From assembly GCA_002841865.1 (NCBI GenBank), contig PHBD01000021.1:32562-96561 (forward strand): a DNA stretch of 64,000 nucleotides, read 5' to 3'. The translations under genes were made by a program, and so were the position numbers. This stretch comes from Deltaproteobacteria bacterium HGW-Deltaproteobacteria-19 (GTDB taxonomy: Bacteria; Desulfobacterota; Syntrophia; Syntrophales; PHBD01). The notes beneath the pieces are model-generated. The model did no database searches, was not told the origin of the DNA, and saw only the letters and a program-made list of their open reading frames with translations. The first letter of the stretch is position 1, and each line of letters opens with the position of its first letter. Positions 53,256 to 61,591 of this stretch are shown here, piece by piece.

Positions 53256-53939
53256 ATGGAAAACAATTCCGGCCAAAAGGAGATCCTGAAGGGAGTTGAG
53301 GCGGTGGTCTTCGACTTTGACGGAACCCTGGCAGTCCTGAATATCGACTTCCCGGCCATGCGGGACGCCGTGAGGAAACTCGCAACGGATGCCGGCATTC
53401 CCGGGGAGGTTCTGGACGGTCTTTTCGTTCTCGAAACCATCGAGACGGGCCGGGAATGGCTGGCCCGCAAATCCCCGGACCACGCCGCATCCTTTCACCG
53501 GGTAGCGATGGATCTCATTTCCGGAATCGAAATCCGCGCATCCCGGGACGGTTCTCTTTTCGATGGCGTTCGTGAAATGCTCGAGGGAATGAAAGAACGG
53601 AAGATCCGGCGGGCCATCATCACACGGAACTGCGGGGCCGCCGTGACCATGATTTTTCCCGACATATACAATTACTGCGAGGTGTTCCTGCCCCGGGAAT
53701 CGGTTGGGCGGGTCAAACCCCACCCGGGGCACATCCTGGAAACACTGATGAGAATGGACGTTGCCCCTGCCCGGGCGATCATGGTGGGGGACCACCCCAT
53801 GGACATCCGGACGGGCCGCGAGGCCGGAACCCAGACAATCGGAGTTCTGACGGGTTCCGGAGGACGGGAGGAACTTCTCCGGGCCGGCGCCGACATCATC
53901 GTTCCCTCGGCTCCGGATCTTCTGCCGCTTCTGACATGA
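53256..53939 (+). CDS. HAD family phosphatase (subclass IA)
   Basis: This 227-residue protein has motif [14 protein letters not shown] (nucleophile Asp), motif II AIITRN, motif III Lys in [14 protein letters not shown] and motif [19 protein letters not shown] helical cap between motifs I and II marks subclass I. The layout fits phosphoglycolate phosphatase/beta-phosphoglucomutase relatives; the substrate is not known. It stands between two NUDIX genes, and all three could be a metabolite-repair or nucleotide-sanitation group. Confidence 0.9.
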   Translation: MENNSGQKEILKGVEAVVFDFDGTLAVLNIDFPAMRDAVRKLATDAGIPGEVLDGLFVLETIETGREWLARKSPDHAASFHRVAMDLISGIEIRASRDGSLFDGVREMLEGMKERKIRRAIITRNCGAAVTMIFPDIYNYCEVFLPRESVGRVKPHPGHILETLMRMDVAPARAIMVGDHPMDIRTGREAGTQTIGVLTGSGGREELLRAGADIIVPSAPDLLPLLT

Positions 53940-54079
53940 CGCATGAAAAAGCGCGGCCTGCGACGCACCCCGAGGGGATGCTTCGACGGACGACGAACGG
54001 AAAGCACCCCCCTGCGCGGCGAACCCGGGGAGGATCCGTCATCCGGCTGCTCTGCCGTCAGGAAGGAGAACTGCCCGCC

Positions 54080-54523
54080 ATGGTCGCAAAGACTGCGAAA
54101 ACCTGCCCCGCCTGCGGACACATCGAGGAATGCTGGCGCAATCCGGTCCCTACGGTGGATATCATCATCGAACTGGAAAAAGGGATTGTTTTAATCCGGC
54201 GGAAGAATCCACCCCCCGGCTGGGCGCTCCCCGGCGGATTCGTGGACTACGGCGAGTCCCTGGAGGAGGCGGCTGTCCGGGAGGCCCGGGAGGAGACGGG
54301 ACTGGACGTCACTCTCCTCCGCCAGCTTCACACCTACTCGCGGCCGGACCGGGATCCCCGACAGCATACAATCACGACCGTCTTTATCGGCCGGGCGTCC
54401 GGGAAACCAATGGCCGGTGACGACGCGGGTGAAATCGGCGTTTTCACGCGCGAAACCCTGCCGGCCCTGGCATTCGACCACGCGGAAATCCTCGCTGACT
54501 ATTTCGAAGGGGAAACAGGCTGA
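54080..54523 (+). CDS. NUDIX hydrolase (ADP-ribose pyrophosphatase-like)
   Basis: 147 residues from ATG 54080, with GGAAGGAG upstream. The N-terminus has a short [10 protein letters not shown] motif, possibly half of a zinc ribbon. The Nudix box is complete: [26 protein letters not shown]. The strands [29 protein letters not shown] precede it. Small proteins of this kind hydrolyse ADP-ribose, oxidised nucleotides or other nucleoside diphosphate derivatives. A longer in-frame extension back to 53936 has the composition of non-coding sequence. Confidence 0.88.
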   Translation: MVAKTAKTCPACGHIEECWRNPVPTVDIIIELEKGIVLIRRKNPPPGWALPGGFVDYGESLEEAAVREAREETGLDVTLLRQLHTYSRPDRDPRQHTITTVFIGRASGKPMAGDDAGEIGVFTRETLPALAFDHAEILADYFEGETG

Positions 54524-54664
54524 TGTCGTGAAATCGGGAAGAGGGTCTGGTAACGGATATCTCTGCCCGGTGGGCGACGGACTCCCGTTTTGTACAGGAC
54601 GAGGGGAAACGGGTGTCCCGGGCCGGGACGCCGAGTTGATGCACCGCGGTTCGGAGGACGAGCG

Positions 54665-55378
54665 TCAGCCTCCGGCGACCTCCGCCCGGATGAGCATGCT
54701 CGACGGGTCGAGCAGCAGGGATCCTCCCTCGAGGGTCAATCCGGCGCCTTTCAGGGAACGGATGCGGATTCTCTCCTTATCGGGAGTCATTTCCAGGACC
54801 ACATCGAAGAGGCTGGAAACCGGTTTCAACCGCTGGGGAATCCCGTCGGCTTCCGGCGTCTCGTAGCGATGCGTATGAACGGTGAACCACCCGTAGAAAC
54901 CACCCTGTCCGGCCATTTTCTTCAGGTCGGCCAAGGCCTCCAGGCTGGTTTCCTCAAACGGAAAGCCGTCGATGATAACCATCTCCGGCCGGAAGATTCC
55001 CTGGGCAGCCAGGTCCTCCAGGCGCTCCGCCAGGCGGGGAACGCTGAATCCGTCGACACGGAACGTCATGATGAAACGGTGGGGAACCAGGGACTCCCAG
55101 AGGCGCTGCGCCCCCGCCATCCCCTGCCGCCTCGCTGCATCCTGGAACAACTCCTCGTACCAGAGGGCGACCTTCTGAACCGGATCATGCAGACTCACGT
55201 GAAGGACGTTTTTGCCCCGCAGCATGGAGCGGATCGCCAGCTGGACCATCAGGGCGGTCTTCCCGATTCCTGCATGGGCGAAAACGGCTCCGAACCGGCC
55301 CGCCTCCAGCAGGCCTTCGGCTTTCCCTGCCAGGGATTCCAGGAGTTTCTCACGAATCTGCTCTTCCCGGATCGTCAT
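54665..55378 (-). CDS. RecA-superfamily ATPase
   Basis: 237 residues from ATG 55378, with GGAGGAGGAG upstream. Walker A is AHAGIGKT (34-41) and Walker B is MVIIDGFPFEE. KNVLHVSLHDPVQKVALWYEELF follows Walker A, as in KaiC/DnaB-like RecA folds. It is small, with no DNA-binding or membrane region. I do not know its partner. It may act as a regulatory ATPase or chaperone-like switch. Its stop is convergent with the NUDIX gene; the EF-G1 gene lies downstream in the genome but is upstream in transcription (118 nt). Confidence 0.78.
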   Translation of the reverse strand: MTIREEQIREKLLESLAGKAEGLLEAGRFGAVFAHAGIGKTALMVQLAIRSMLRGKNVLHVSLHDPVQKVALWYEELFQDAARRQGMAGAQRLWESLVPHRFIMTFRVDGFSVPRLAERLEDLAAQGIFRPEMVIIDGFPFEETSLEALADLKKMAGQGGFYGWFTVHTHRYETPEADGIPQRLKPVSSLFDVVLEMTPDKERIRIRSLKGAGLTLEGGSLLLDPSSMLIRAEVAGG

Positions 55379-55496
55379 GGCTTTTCTCCTCCTCCACGGA
55401 ACGATCGTTGCCGTCTTTAATTCATTCATTTCCCCGCAGACCGGGGATGTTCCTGCCGAATCCCGCCGGCGGCCGGCGGATTCAAACAGCGTCATG

Positions 55497-57488
55497 TCAG
55501 GCGGCGCTCTTTTTGCGCTGGGCCACCTCTTCAGCGATCTTTTCCGCTATGGAAACGGGTACCTGCCGGTACGCGGCAAACTCCATGGTGAACTGTGCCT
55601 TGCCCTGCGTGGCGGAGCGGAGCACTGTCGAATATCCGAACATCTCCGCCAGAGGTACCTGCGCCTCCACGACGCATTGGGGCCCTTCGTCCTGGGCGCC
55701 GATGATCATGCCGCGCCGCTGGTTCAGAAGACCCATGACGGCACCCTGGAATTCCGTCGGCGTCTCGACGACGACCTTCATGATCGGCTCCAGAATAATC
55801 GGCTTCGCCCTTCCGTAAGCCTCCCGAAACGCCCCCCGGGCCGCCGCCTGAAAGGCCATGTCGGATGAATCCACCGCATGGGAGGCCCCGTCGTTGATCA
55901 CCACCCGGATTCCCGTCACGGGAAACTCCATTTTCGGTCCCTTGGCCAGGCACAGCCGGAAGCCTTTTTCCACGGCGGGGATGAATTCCTTGGGAATGCG
56001 GCCCTGCTTGATGCCGTCGATGAATACCGTTTCGCGCGCGCCCGCGACGCGAGGATGGCCCGTTGTCACCTCACAACCGTACTCCCTCCGCATCCGCTCG
56101 ACGTAGATCTCGAGGTGAAGTTCCCCCATGCCCTCGATGATGGTCTCGCTGGTTTCCTGGTCCACATGGGTCCGGAAGGTCGGATCCTCGCGGGTGAAAC
56201 GGCCCAGGGCCTTCGAGAGGTTGGTCTGCGACTTGTTGTCCTTCGGGACAATAGCCAGGGAGATCACCGGTTCCGGAACATACATGGACGTCATGGTGAG
56301 GTTCACGCCGGGAGAAATAAAGGTGTCGCCAGATGAGCATTCGATTCCGAAGAGGGCGCCGATGTAGCCGGCGTTTACGGCGTCGATGTCCTCCATCTGA
56401 TCGGCGTGCATACGGACCACACGGCCGATCTTGACCTTCTTCCCGCTCCTGGCATTGATGACGGTGGTTCCGCGGGCGGCACTTCCCTGGTAGACCCGGA
56501 TATAGGTGAGCTGCCCGTAGGCACCGTCTTCCAGCTTGAAGGCAAAGGCCACCGTCGGCTGCTCCGGATCGCAGGACAGGCTGACGGGCACTTCCTCATG
56601 GTCCATATCCAGCGCCGTGTTCTCGACGTCCGACGGGCATGGCAGGTAACGGCTCACGGCGTCGAGGAGCGGCTGGACGCCCCTGTTTTTGTACGCTGAT
56701 CCCATGAAAACCGGCGTCAGCTGCCGCGCCAGTGTACCTCGGCGGACAGCCTCCAGGATAAGGTCTTCCGATATAGGGCCACCCTCCAGGAGAGCTTCCG
56801 TCAATTCGTCCGAAAAGAGGGATATCGCGTCGAGCATTTCCTCCCGTTTCTTTCGGGCTTTTTCCTCCAACTCAGGCGGAACTTCCTCGACCCGCACCTC
56901 TTCCCCGTGCTCACCGTCGAAATACAATGCCTTCATCGTCAGAAGGTCCACGACGCCGGAAAAATTAATCTCCAGGCCGATGGGAATCTGCATGGCCACG
57001 GCATTGTGACCCAACTTCGACTGGAGCTGCGAGATGACGCGGAAGGGATCGGCACCGCTCCGATCGCATTTGTTGATGAAAGCAATGCAGGGCACGTGAT
57101 AGCGCTTCATCTGCTGATCGACGGTAATGGATTGGGACTGGACGCCGCCCACGGAACAGAGAACCAGGATCGCTCCGTCCAGAACGCGGAGAGACCGCTC
57201 GACCTCAATTGTGAAGTCCACATGGCCGGGCGTGTCGATGATGTTGATCTCGTGGCCCTTCCACTGGCAGAACGTGGCGGCGGAGGCAATGGTGATCCCC
57301 CTTTCCTTCTCCAGCTCCATGGAGTCCATAGTGGCCCCCACGCCATCCTTCCCTTTCACATCGTGCATGGCGCGGATGCGCTTTGTGTAATACAGGATTC
57401 GCTCCGTCAGCGTGGTCTTGCCCGAGTCGATATGGGCGCTGATGCCGATGTTTCTAACGTTTGCAATGTCGGTGATCATTTCCTTCAC
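55497..57488 (-). CDS. fusA: Elongation factor G, mitochondrial mtEFG1/spdEFG1 type
   Basis: This 663-residue translational GTPase starts at GTG, with an in-frame ATG 9 nt later. G motifs are [17 protein letters not shown] and NKCD. Several blocks are those of mitochondrial EF-G1 rather than E. coli [67 protein letters not shown] and [11 protein letters not shown]. This fits the spdEFG1 group reported for spirochaetes, planctomycetes and deltaproteobacteria, which performs translocation. Domains II-V are complete. A terminator hairpin lies 12 nt upstream of the start codon. Confidence 0.93.
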   Translation of the reverse strand: MKEMITDIANVRNIGISAHIDSGKTTLTERILYYTKRIRAMHDVKGKDGVGATMDSMELEKERGITIASAATFCQWKGHEINIIDTPGHVDFTIEVERSLRVLDGAILVLCSVGGVQSQSITVDQQMKRYHVPCIAFINKCDRSGADPFRVISQLQSKLGHNAVAMQIPIGLEINFSGVVDLLTMKALYFDGEHGEEVRVEEVPPELEEKARKKREEMLDAISLFSDELTEALLEGGPISEDLILEAVRRGTLARQLTPVFMGSAYKNRGVQPLLDAVSRYLPCPSDVENTALDMDHEEVPVSLSCDPEQPTVAFAFKLEDGAYGQLTYIRVYQGSAARGTTVINARSGKKVKIGRVVRMHADQMEDIDAVNAGYIGALFGIECSSGDTFISPGVNLTMTSMYVPEPVISLAIVPKDNKSQTNLSKALGRFTREDPTFRTHVDQETSETIIEGMGELHLEIYVERMRREYGCEVTTGHPRVAGARETVFIDGIKQGRIPKEFIPAVEKGFRLCLAKGPKMEFPVTGIRVVINDGASHAVDSSDMAFQAAARGAFREAYGRAKPIILEPIMKVVVETPTEFQGAVMGLLNQRRGMIIGAQDEGPQCVVEAQVPLAEMFGYSTVLRSATQGKAQFTMEFAAYRQVPVSIAEKIAEEVAQRKKSAA

Positions 57489-57500
57489 ATCCCTGCATAA

Positions 57501-57524
57501 AATAAAAAAACCCTCCGGGAGGGT
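57501..57524 (-). terminator. Intrinsic terminator in the leader of the EF-G1 gene
   Basis: Leftward, ACCCTC and GAGGGT form a short GC-rich stem followed by TTTTTTT. The U-run ends about 14 nt before the GTG start. No leftward gene lies upstream to be terminated, so it is probably a leader attenuator. A second small hairpin (GCGGG/CCCGC, about 57533-57547) precedes it. Confidence 0.75.
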
Positions 57525-57942
57525 TCATCCTTGCGGGGTATCCCGCGCGGTCATTTGGATGAAGTCGGATTGACTATCCCCTCACGAAGCCATTGTCAAG
57601 GTTTATTTATCACACTTTCCGAGTCTGCGTTCATATTTTTCACCTTGCAAAAGGGAAACTCATTGTGTTAGACATTGCTGCAATATTTTCTCTCACTTTT
57701 TTCTCACTACCAGCTTCCGAAGAATCCCGCGAAACCTGTGGGATTGGGATTAAGAAACCCGAATGCGGTGATCCATTCCGCGGGATTGCCGGACACTCGC
57801 ATCGCGAAGCCGTATCTGAAGCAACAGCAAAGTCATACTATTAAGGCATGAAGGGGGGGATGCCGCACCAGAATCAGGAGAGGAAGGAAACAATAGGGAG
57901 AAAAATTATTACCGGTAACAAACAAAAAAGGAGGAATCATTC
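57525..57942. other. Divergent intergenic region between EF-G1 and the acetate permease
   Basis: This region holds no supported gene. Leftward, TTGACA at 57592-57597 (complement strand) with a 17-nt spacer and a weak -10 (TAGTCA) could drive EF-G1 with a leader of about 65 nt. Rightward, AATCCCGCG near 57726 and CGCGGGATT near 57778 form a 9-bp inverted repeat upstream of the permease. An 83-codon frame at 57593 starts at TTG without a ribosome site. Confidence 0.45.
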
Positions 57943-58665
57943 ATGGCGCAAGAACACAGCTTTGCAACACCGGGACCAGCTGGTCTCGCAGCTCTCGCGG
58001 TTGCGTGTTTCGGGTTTGGTTGTTCGTTTCTAGGAAAGCTTGACATTAATGGATTACCACTCCTCGCCGCGTGGTTGATCGGCGGCGGAATCGTCCAGTA
58101 CACAACGGCAGTCATGGAGTTGAAAGACCACAACATCACCGGCGGTAACGTCTTCCTCTTCTTCGCCGCCTTCTTCATGTTTGCTGCGGCGATCAGCGTT
58201 TTTATGAAATGGTATCTGGTCAGTTTCGTCTTCGTGCCGAAGGCAGCCAAGGAGGCCATGGATGCAGCCATGGCGGCCGCTGGTGTGGCTGACATCAAAA
58301 TGTTGACTCCGGAGCAGTTGGCAACGGCCAAGGCAGGGATCGGCAAGGCCGTGGGCGGCATGCTCGGGAAGGCCGTTCACGTTGAGGGTTGGCTCTGGAT
58401 GGCCGGTGCCGGCTTTCTGACTGTCGTGACCCCCGCCTATGCCAAGAGCGCCCTGTTCATTCTGGTCGTCGCGCTCGACGTCGTCCTCTGGATGATCGTG
58501 GGTGTCGATTCCGGATGGTACGGGACTCCTGCGACATTCAAGCCCATCATCGGCTGGCTGCTCGTGGTCTGCGGTTGGTACGGTGTTTACATGGCGGGTG
58601 CCGTCGTCTGCAACACAGTCTACGGCAGAAAGGTGTTCCCGACTCTTCCGCCGCTCGTTAAATAA
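57943..58665 (+). CDS. Acetate uptake transporter, GPR1/FUN34/YaaH (SatP) family
   Basis: This 240-residue membrane protein has six hydrophobic helices. The family entry motif reads ATPGPAGLAALAV in place of the usual NPAPLGL. NITGGNVFLFFAAFFMFAAAISVF is typical of the third helix pair. An extra segment of about 50 residues (about 95-145, KAAKEAMDAAMAAAGVADIK onward) is inserted between helices 3 and 4, making it longer than the usual 190-200. It moves acetate or succinate with protons. AAAGGAGG precedes the ATG. The location next to CoA-transferase genes fits acetate metabolism. Confidence 0.9.
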   Translation: MAQEHSFATPGPAGLAALAVACFGFGCSFLGKLDINGLPLLAAWLIGGGIVQYTTAVMELKDHNITGGNVFLFFAAFFMFAAAISVFMKWYLVSFVFVPKAAKEAMDAAMAAAGVADIKMLTPEQLATAKAGIGKAVGGMLGKAVHVEGWLWMAGAGFLTVVTPAYAKSALFILVVALDVVLWMIVGVDSGWYGTPATFKPIIGWLLVVCGWYGVYMAGAVVCNTVYGRKVFPTLPPLVK

Positions 58666-58692
58666 TCAAGCTGCATGCTTTAATTGCTTCAA

Positions 58693-58726
58693 GGGGGCAG
58701 GCTCCGAAAAGGGCCTGCCCTTTTTT
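58693..58726 (+). terminator. Terminator after the acetate permease gene
   Basis: GGGCAGGC and GCCTGCCC form an 8-bp stem with a 10-nt loop, followed by TTTTTT. Confidence 0.92.
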
Positions 58727-59107
58727 ACATATTCCCAACCTATTTATGGTTGCATTTGTCATTGAATCTTGATAACAGACTGCCAGCAATCTCATTCCAC
58801 CTGGTTGGGATCCTGTAACTATCGAATTATACAAGCGATTTTTCGAGTTCGTACTCAGGGGGCCTTCCGCAGCTCATGGCCTGATCAGGCAAGGAATCGG
58901 GATATTCTCGTAATAAAAAGTTTATCCTTACCAACAATATAGCTGTTTTTTCCAGCAGCCAGAACCGGTCCGGCGAAGGAGGGGGGATGGGGTTTCTCCT
59001 TCGCCATACATCATGCGATGAACCGATGACATCCATCGGTTCATCTTCTGCAGGTAGTACGTTTAAAGCCGCAGCAATAGAGTTATTGGTTTTGCGAGAG
59101 TTATGGA
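58727..59107. other. Leader/promoter region of CoA-transferase 3
   Basis: This 381-nt stretch has no supported gene. It contains the perfect 12-bp inverted repeat listed at 59017. No clear promoter was identified. Confidence 0.4.
59017..59045. promoter_or_regulatory. Perfect inverted repeat upstream of CoA-transferase 3
   Basis: GATGAACCGATG and CATCGGTTCATC are exact complements around the loop ACATC. It lies 62 nt before the start codon. With no U-run it is not a terminator; it could be an operator or a structured leader. Confidence 0.55.
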
Positions 59108-60625
59108 ATGACTACACCAGTTCAACAGAAAATCAGAGACAAAAAACGGACACCGGAACAGGTCGCGGAGATGGTCAGGTCGGGCGACTGGATCAACCAC
59201 GGCAGCACCGGCGGCGACTCCACGGTCTGCACCGAGGCGGTAGCCAGGCGGCTGGGCAACGGTCCCGGCCAGTTGAAAGACATTGAATTCTGGATGTATG
59301 CGATGTTCTATCCCCATCCGGAATTCCAGCAGATCGATCCCTACCAGGGATTTCATACCATTCACGAATTCTTCTTTTTCCCCTGGAACCGGAAGGCCCG
59401 GGACACGCACAACGTCACCGACTGGGCCCAGTGGGGATGGGCATACGGCATGCACGCCCACCATTACCGGTTCGCCAACGCCGTGAAAGAAAAACGCGGG
59501 ATGGACTGGTGGTTCAATGCCGTCACAACCCCCGACGCACACGGCTATTTCAACATGTCCTACGGGACCAACAACTGCAATATCTTCCGGCAGACCGCCA
59601 GGAAGGTCGTCTTCGAGGTCCGCTCCGACTATCCTTGGGCGGAGGGCGGCCGCTTCAACACGATCCACATCGACGACGTGGACTACTGGGTCGAGGTGGA
59701 CTGCGAAAAATACCGGTGGCCACAAATGAACGAGAGGGCTTTCCAGCCCAGTCCGGTGGAACAGCAGATCGCGGAGAACGTCATGCAGATCATGCGGGAT
59801 CGTGATGTGATCCAACTCGGCATTGGCTCACTGCCCTCAGCCTGCGTGGCCGCTTTGACTGATGCAGGCTTCAAGGATCTCGGCGTCCACACGGAAATGC
59901 TGAACTTCGGCCTCATGAAGCTGATCGAATCCGGCCAGGTCACAAACGCCTACAAGACGCTGGACCGTGGCAAGAGTGTATGGACTTTCGCATTCCCTGT
60001 GGACGTGAAATGGTACTACGAGACCATTCACAGGAACCAGGCCCTTGCGGCGTATGACATCGACTATACGAACAACCTGAATGTCCTGACCCGGATCGAC
60101 AACATGATCTCCATCAACAACTGCGTGGCCGTCGACCTCCTGGGCCAGATCTCCACGGGCTTCTACGAGAGGCGACCCATTTCTTCGTCGGGCGGCTTCT
60201 TCCAGTTCCACATTTTCTGCGCCCAGTCGAAGGGCGGCCGCGGCGTTGCGGCGATGACGTCCCGGAGTAAGCACGGCACTTCCCGTATCGTTCCGTTCCT
60301 GCCGGAGGGCTCGACGGTGGACGTGCCGGCCCAGTTCGCCAACTATATCTGCACCGAGTACGGAATGGTCAATCTCCGCGGCCTCAGCGGCTATGAGCGC
60401 ACGGCGGCCCTGATCTCCATAGCCCATCCGGACGACCGGGAATGGCTGGAGAGGGAAGCCCGCGAGAACGGCCTCCTGCCGCCGAAGTTTCCCGTGTCCA
60501 TGCTTCCCGCAGAGGGCGGCGGACGCCGATACCCGGCCTGCGAGGAGCGCAGGAATTACAAAATCCCCATGGGCAGCGCCGTGTGGGGTTATGAGTGGGA
60601 TCAGGGAATCCAGAGCGGAAAGTAA
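59108..60625 (+). CDS. Acetyl-CoA hydrolase/transferase family CoA-transferase
   Basis: This 505-residue enzyme keeps GIGSLPS (about 238-244) and Glu263 in GVHTEMLNFG, the presumed CoA-ester-forming glutamate. SINNCVAVDLLGQIS, the acidic block FNTIHIDDVDYWVE and YGMVNLRGLSGYERTAALISIAHPDD follow. Compared with the 50872 paralogue it has a Trp/Phe/His-rich insert at about 55-125 (EFWMYAMFYPHPEF, HEFFFFPWN, MHAHHYRF), which suggests a different acyl substrate. It probably moves CoA between acetate and a longer or cyclic acyl group. Confidence 0.9.
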   Translation: MTTPVQQKIRDKKRTPEQVAEMVRSGDWINHGSTGGDSTVCTEAVARRLGNGPGQLKDIEFWMYAMFYPHPEFQQIDPYQGFHTIHEFFFFPWNRKARDTHNVTDWAQWGWAYGMHAHHYRFANAVKEKRGMDWWFNAVTTPDAHGYFNMSYGTNNCNIFRQTARKVVFEVRSDYPWAEGGRFNTIHIDDVDYWVEVDCEKYRWPQMNERAFQPSPVEQQIAENVMQIMRDRDVIQLGIGSLPSACVAALTDAGFKDLGVHTEMLNFGLMKLIESGQVTNAYKTLDRGKSVWTFAFPVDVKWYYETIHRNQALAAYDIDYTNNLNVLTRIDNMISINNCVAVDLLGQISTGFYERRPISSSGGFFQFHIFCAQSKGGRGVAAMTSRSKHGTSRIVPFLPEGSTVDVPAQFANYICTEYGMVNLRGLSGYERTAALISIAHPDDREWLEREARENGLLPPKFPVSMLPAEGGGRRYPACEERRNYKIPMGSAVWGYEWDQGIQSGK

Positions 60626-60706
60626 TCCAATCTTTCAACAGCGCAGGGAGAGCCCGGTGGCAGGCCGGTTTCTCCACGCGCCCGTTTAAAAGGAAGCCGG
60701 AATTCC

Positions 60707-60868
60707 ATGACAAAGAAGCAATCCGTGGAAATCGAACGGGAGGAAAAACTCGATCAGGCCATGCGCCGTCGGGAAAAGCTCTCGAAGATCCGGTTGTGGG
60801 CCTATATCTTCTGGATCATTGGACTCTTCCTCATTGTGGCTAAATATATGAACTTCTTCCCCGATTGA
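60707..60868 (+). CDS. 53-residue single-pass membrane protein
   Basis: A short frame begins MTKKQSVEIEREEKLDQ, has a basic stretch RRREKLSKIR, then one transmembrane helix LWAYIFWIIGLFLIVA, and ends KYMNFFPD. AAAGGAAG lies about 10 nt before the ATG. A charged amphipathic helix followed by one membrane span is typical of small regulatory or assembly subunits. Inside-positive charge predicts the N-terminus in the cytoplasm. It lies 81 nt after CoA-transferase 3 and may share its transcript. No family recognised. Confidence 0.65.
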   Translation: MTKKQSVEIEREEKLDQAMRRREKLSKIRLWAYIFWIIGLFLIVAKYMNFFPD

Positions 60869-60926
60869 AATGAGGAAAATTGTACTTGGTCATGAACAGG
60901 AAGATAATCCCGGATAAGGAACACAC

Positions 60927-61411
60927 ATGATGGATGAACGCATCATGAAATCGGCTGACTTAAACCAGGAAATCCTGGCAAGGTTTGTCGTTGACATGCT
61001 CTATCGGACCATGTTCCATCATGTGATGTTGTTCACGGAGGTGGAACACTAGATAGGTATGGAGAAGGCTCTGAAGGTCCTCAAGAATGCAAGGGAGAAC
61101 AGTTGCAAGAACCAGACGAATCGGCCGGCCAAGGTACTCGGCTTCGAGATGAAAAACGGGGTGCTGGAGGCGCTGCTGGAGATGCCCAGGGAGGCCTTGC
61201 TCAACCTTGTGGGCAATTTGGCCGCCAAATTGCCGCCCAACAAAAGCATCTGGAAGATTACCCTTGTAAATCAGCAGGTCTTGTGGAATAGAGGGATGTC
61301 GCTGAGGCAATCGACAACCGGATCCGCACGGAATGTGTCGGCTGCACCCCGGATGCTCATCCGGAGGAGTGGTTCTGCGCTTGGCGTTTCACTCTACCCC
61401 CAGATGCGTAA
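60927..61411 (+). pseudogene. Decayed gene of a Desulfobacterota protein family (DUF6125-like)
   Basis: The frame opens with a ribosome site (AAGGA) and MMDERIMKSADLNQEIL, and stops at TAG 61050-61052 where a Gln codon is expected (FTEVEH-stop-IGMEKAL). The same frame continues with GMEKALKVLKNARENS and GFEMKNGVLEALLEMPREAL to about 61240. Coding similarity then jumps two frames to KHLEDYPCKSAGLVE, hits a second TAG at 61289, and resumes AEAIDNRIRTECVGC and HPEEWFCAWRF before TAA at 61409. Compared with intact relatives as I recall them, roughly 80-90 central residues are missing. Two nonsense changes, a deletion and a frameshift make it a pseudogene. The family name is from memory. Confidence 0.7.
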
Positions 61412-61591
61412 AGTTTTTCGTACGGAAGAAGAGTGGTGCCCAGGTACCCCTCTTCAAAACTGCAAGCAAAACCAGCGTGCGTGCAATTCAATCAAAGGCA
61501 TACAGATTGTTATGGCAATTTGAAGGCCTTTCTTCGGGTGCCACAACTGGTTTGAATTTTTTCACACTTCAATAAAAGGGAGGTAAGAGTT

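Noticed and set aside
57593..57844. 83-codon rightward frame before the acetate permease
   Set aside because: It starts at TTG without a ribosome site and spans inverted repeats and the opposite-strand leader of EF-G1.
60927..61411. In-frame TAG as a possible pyrrolysine codon
   Set aside because: A frame change, a missing central part and a second TAG in a different frame show decay rather than recoding.
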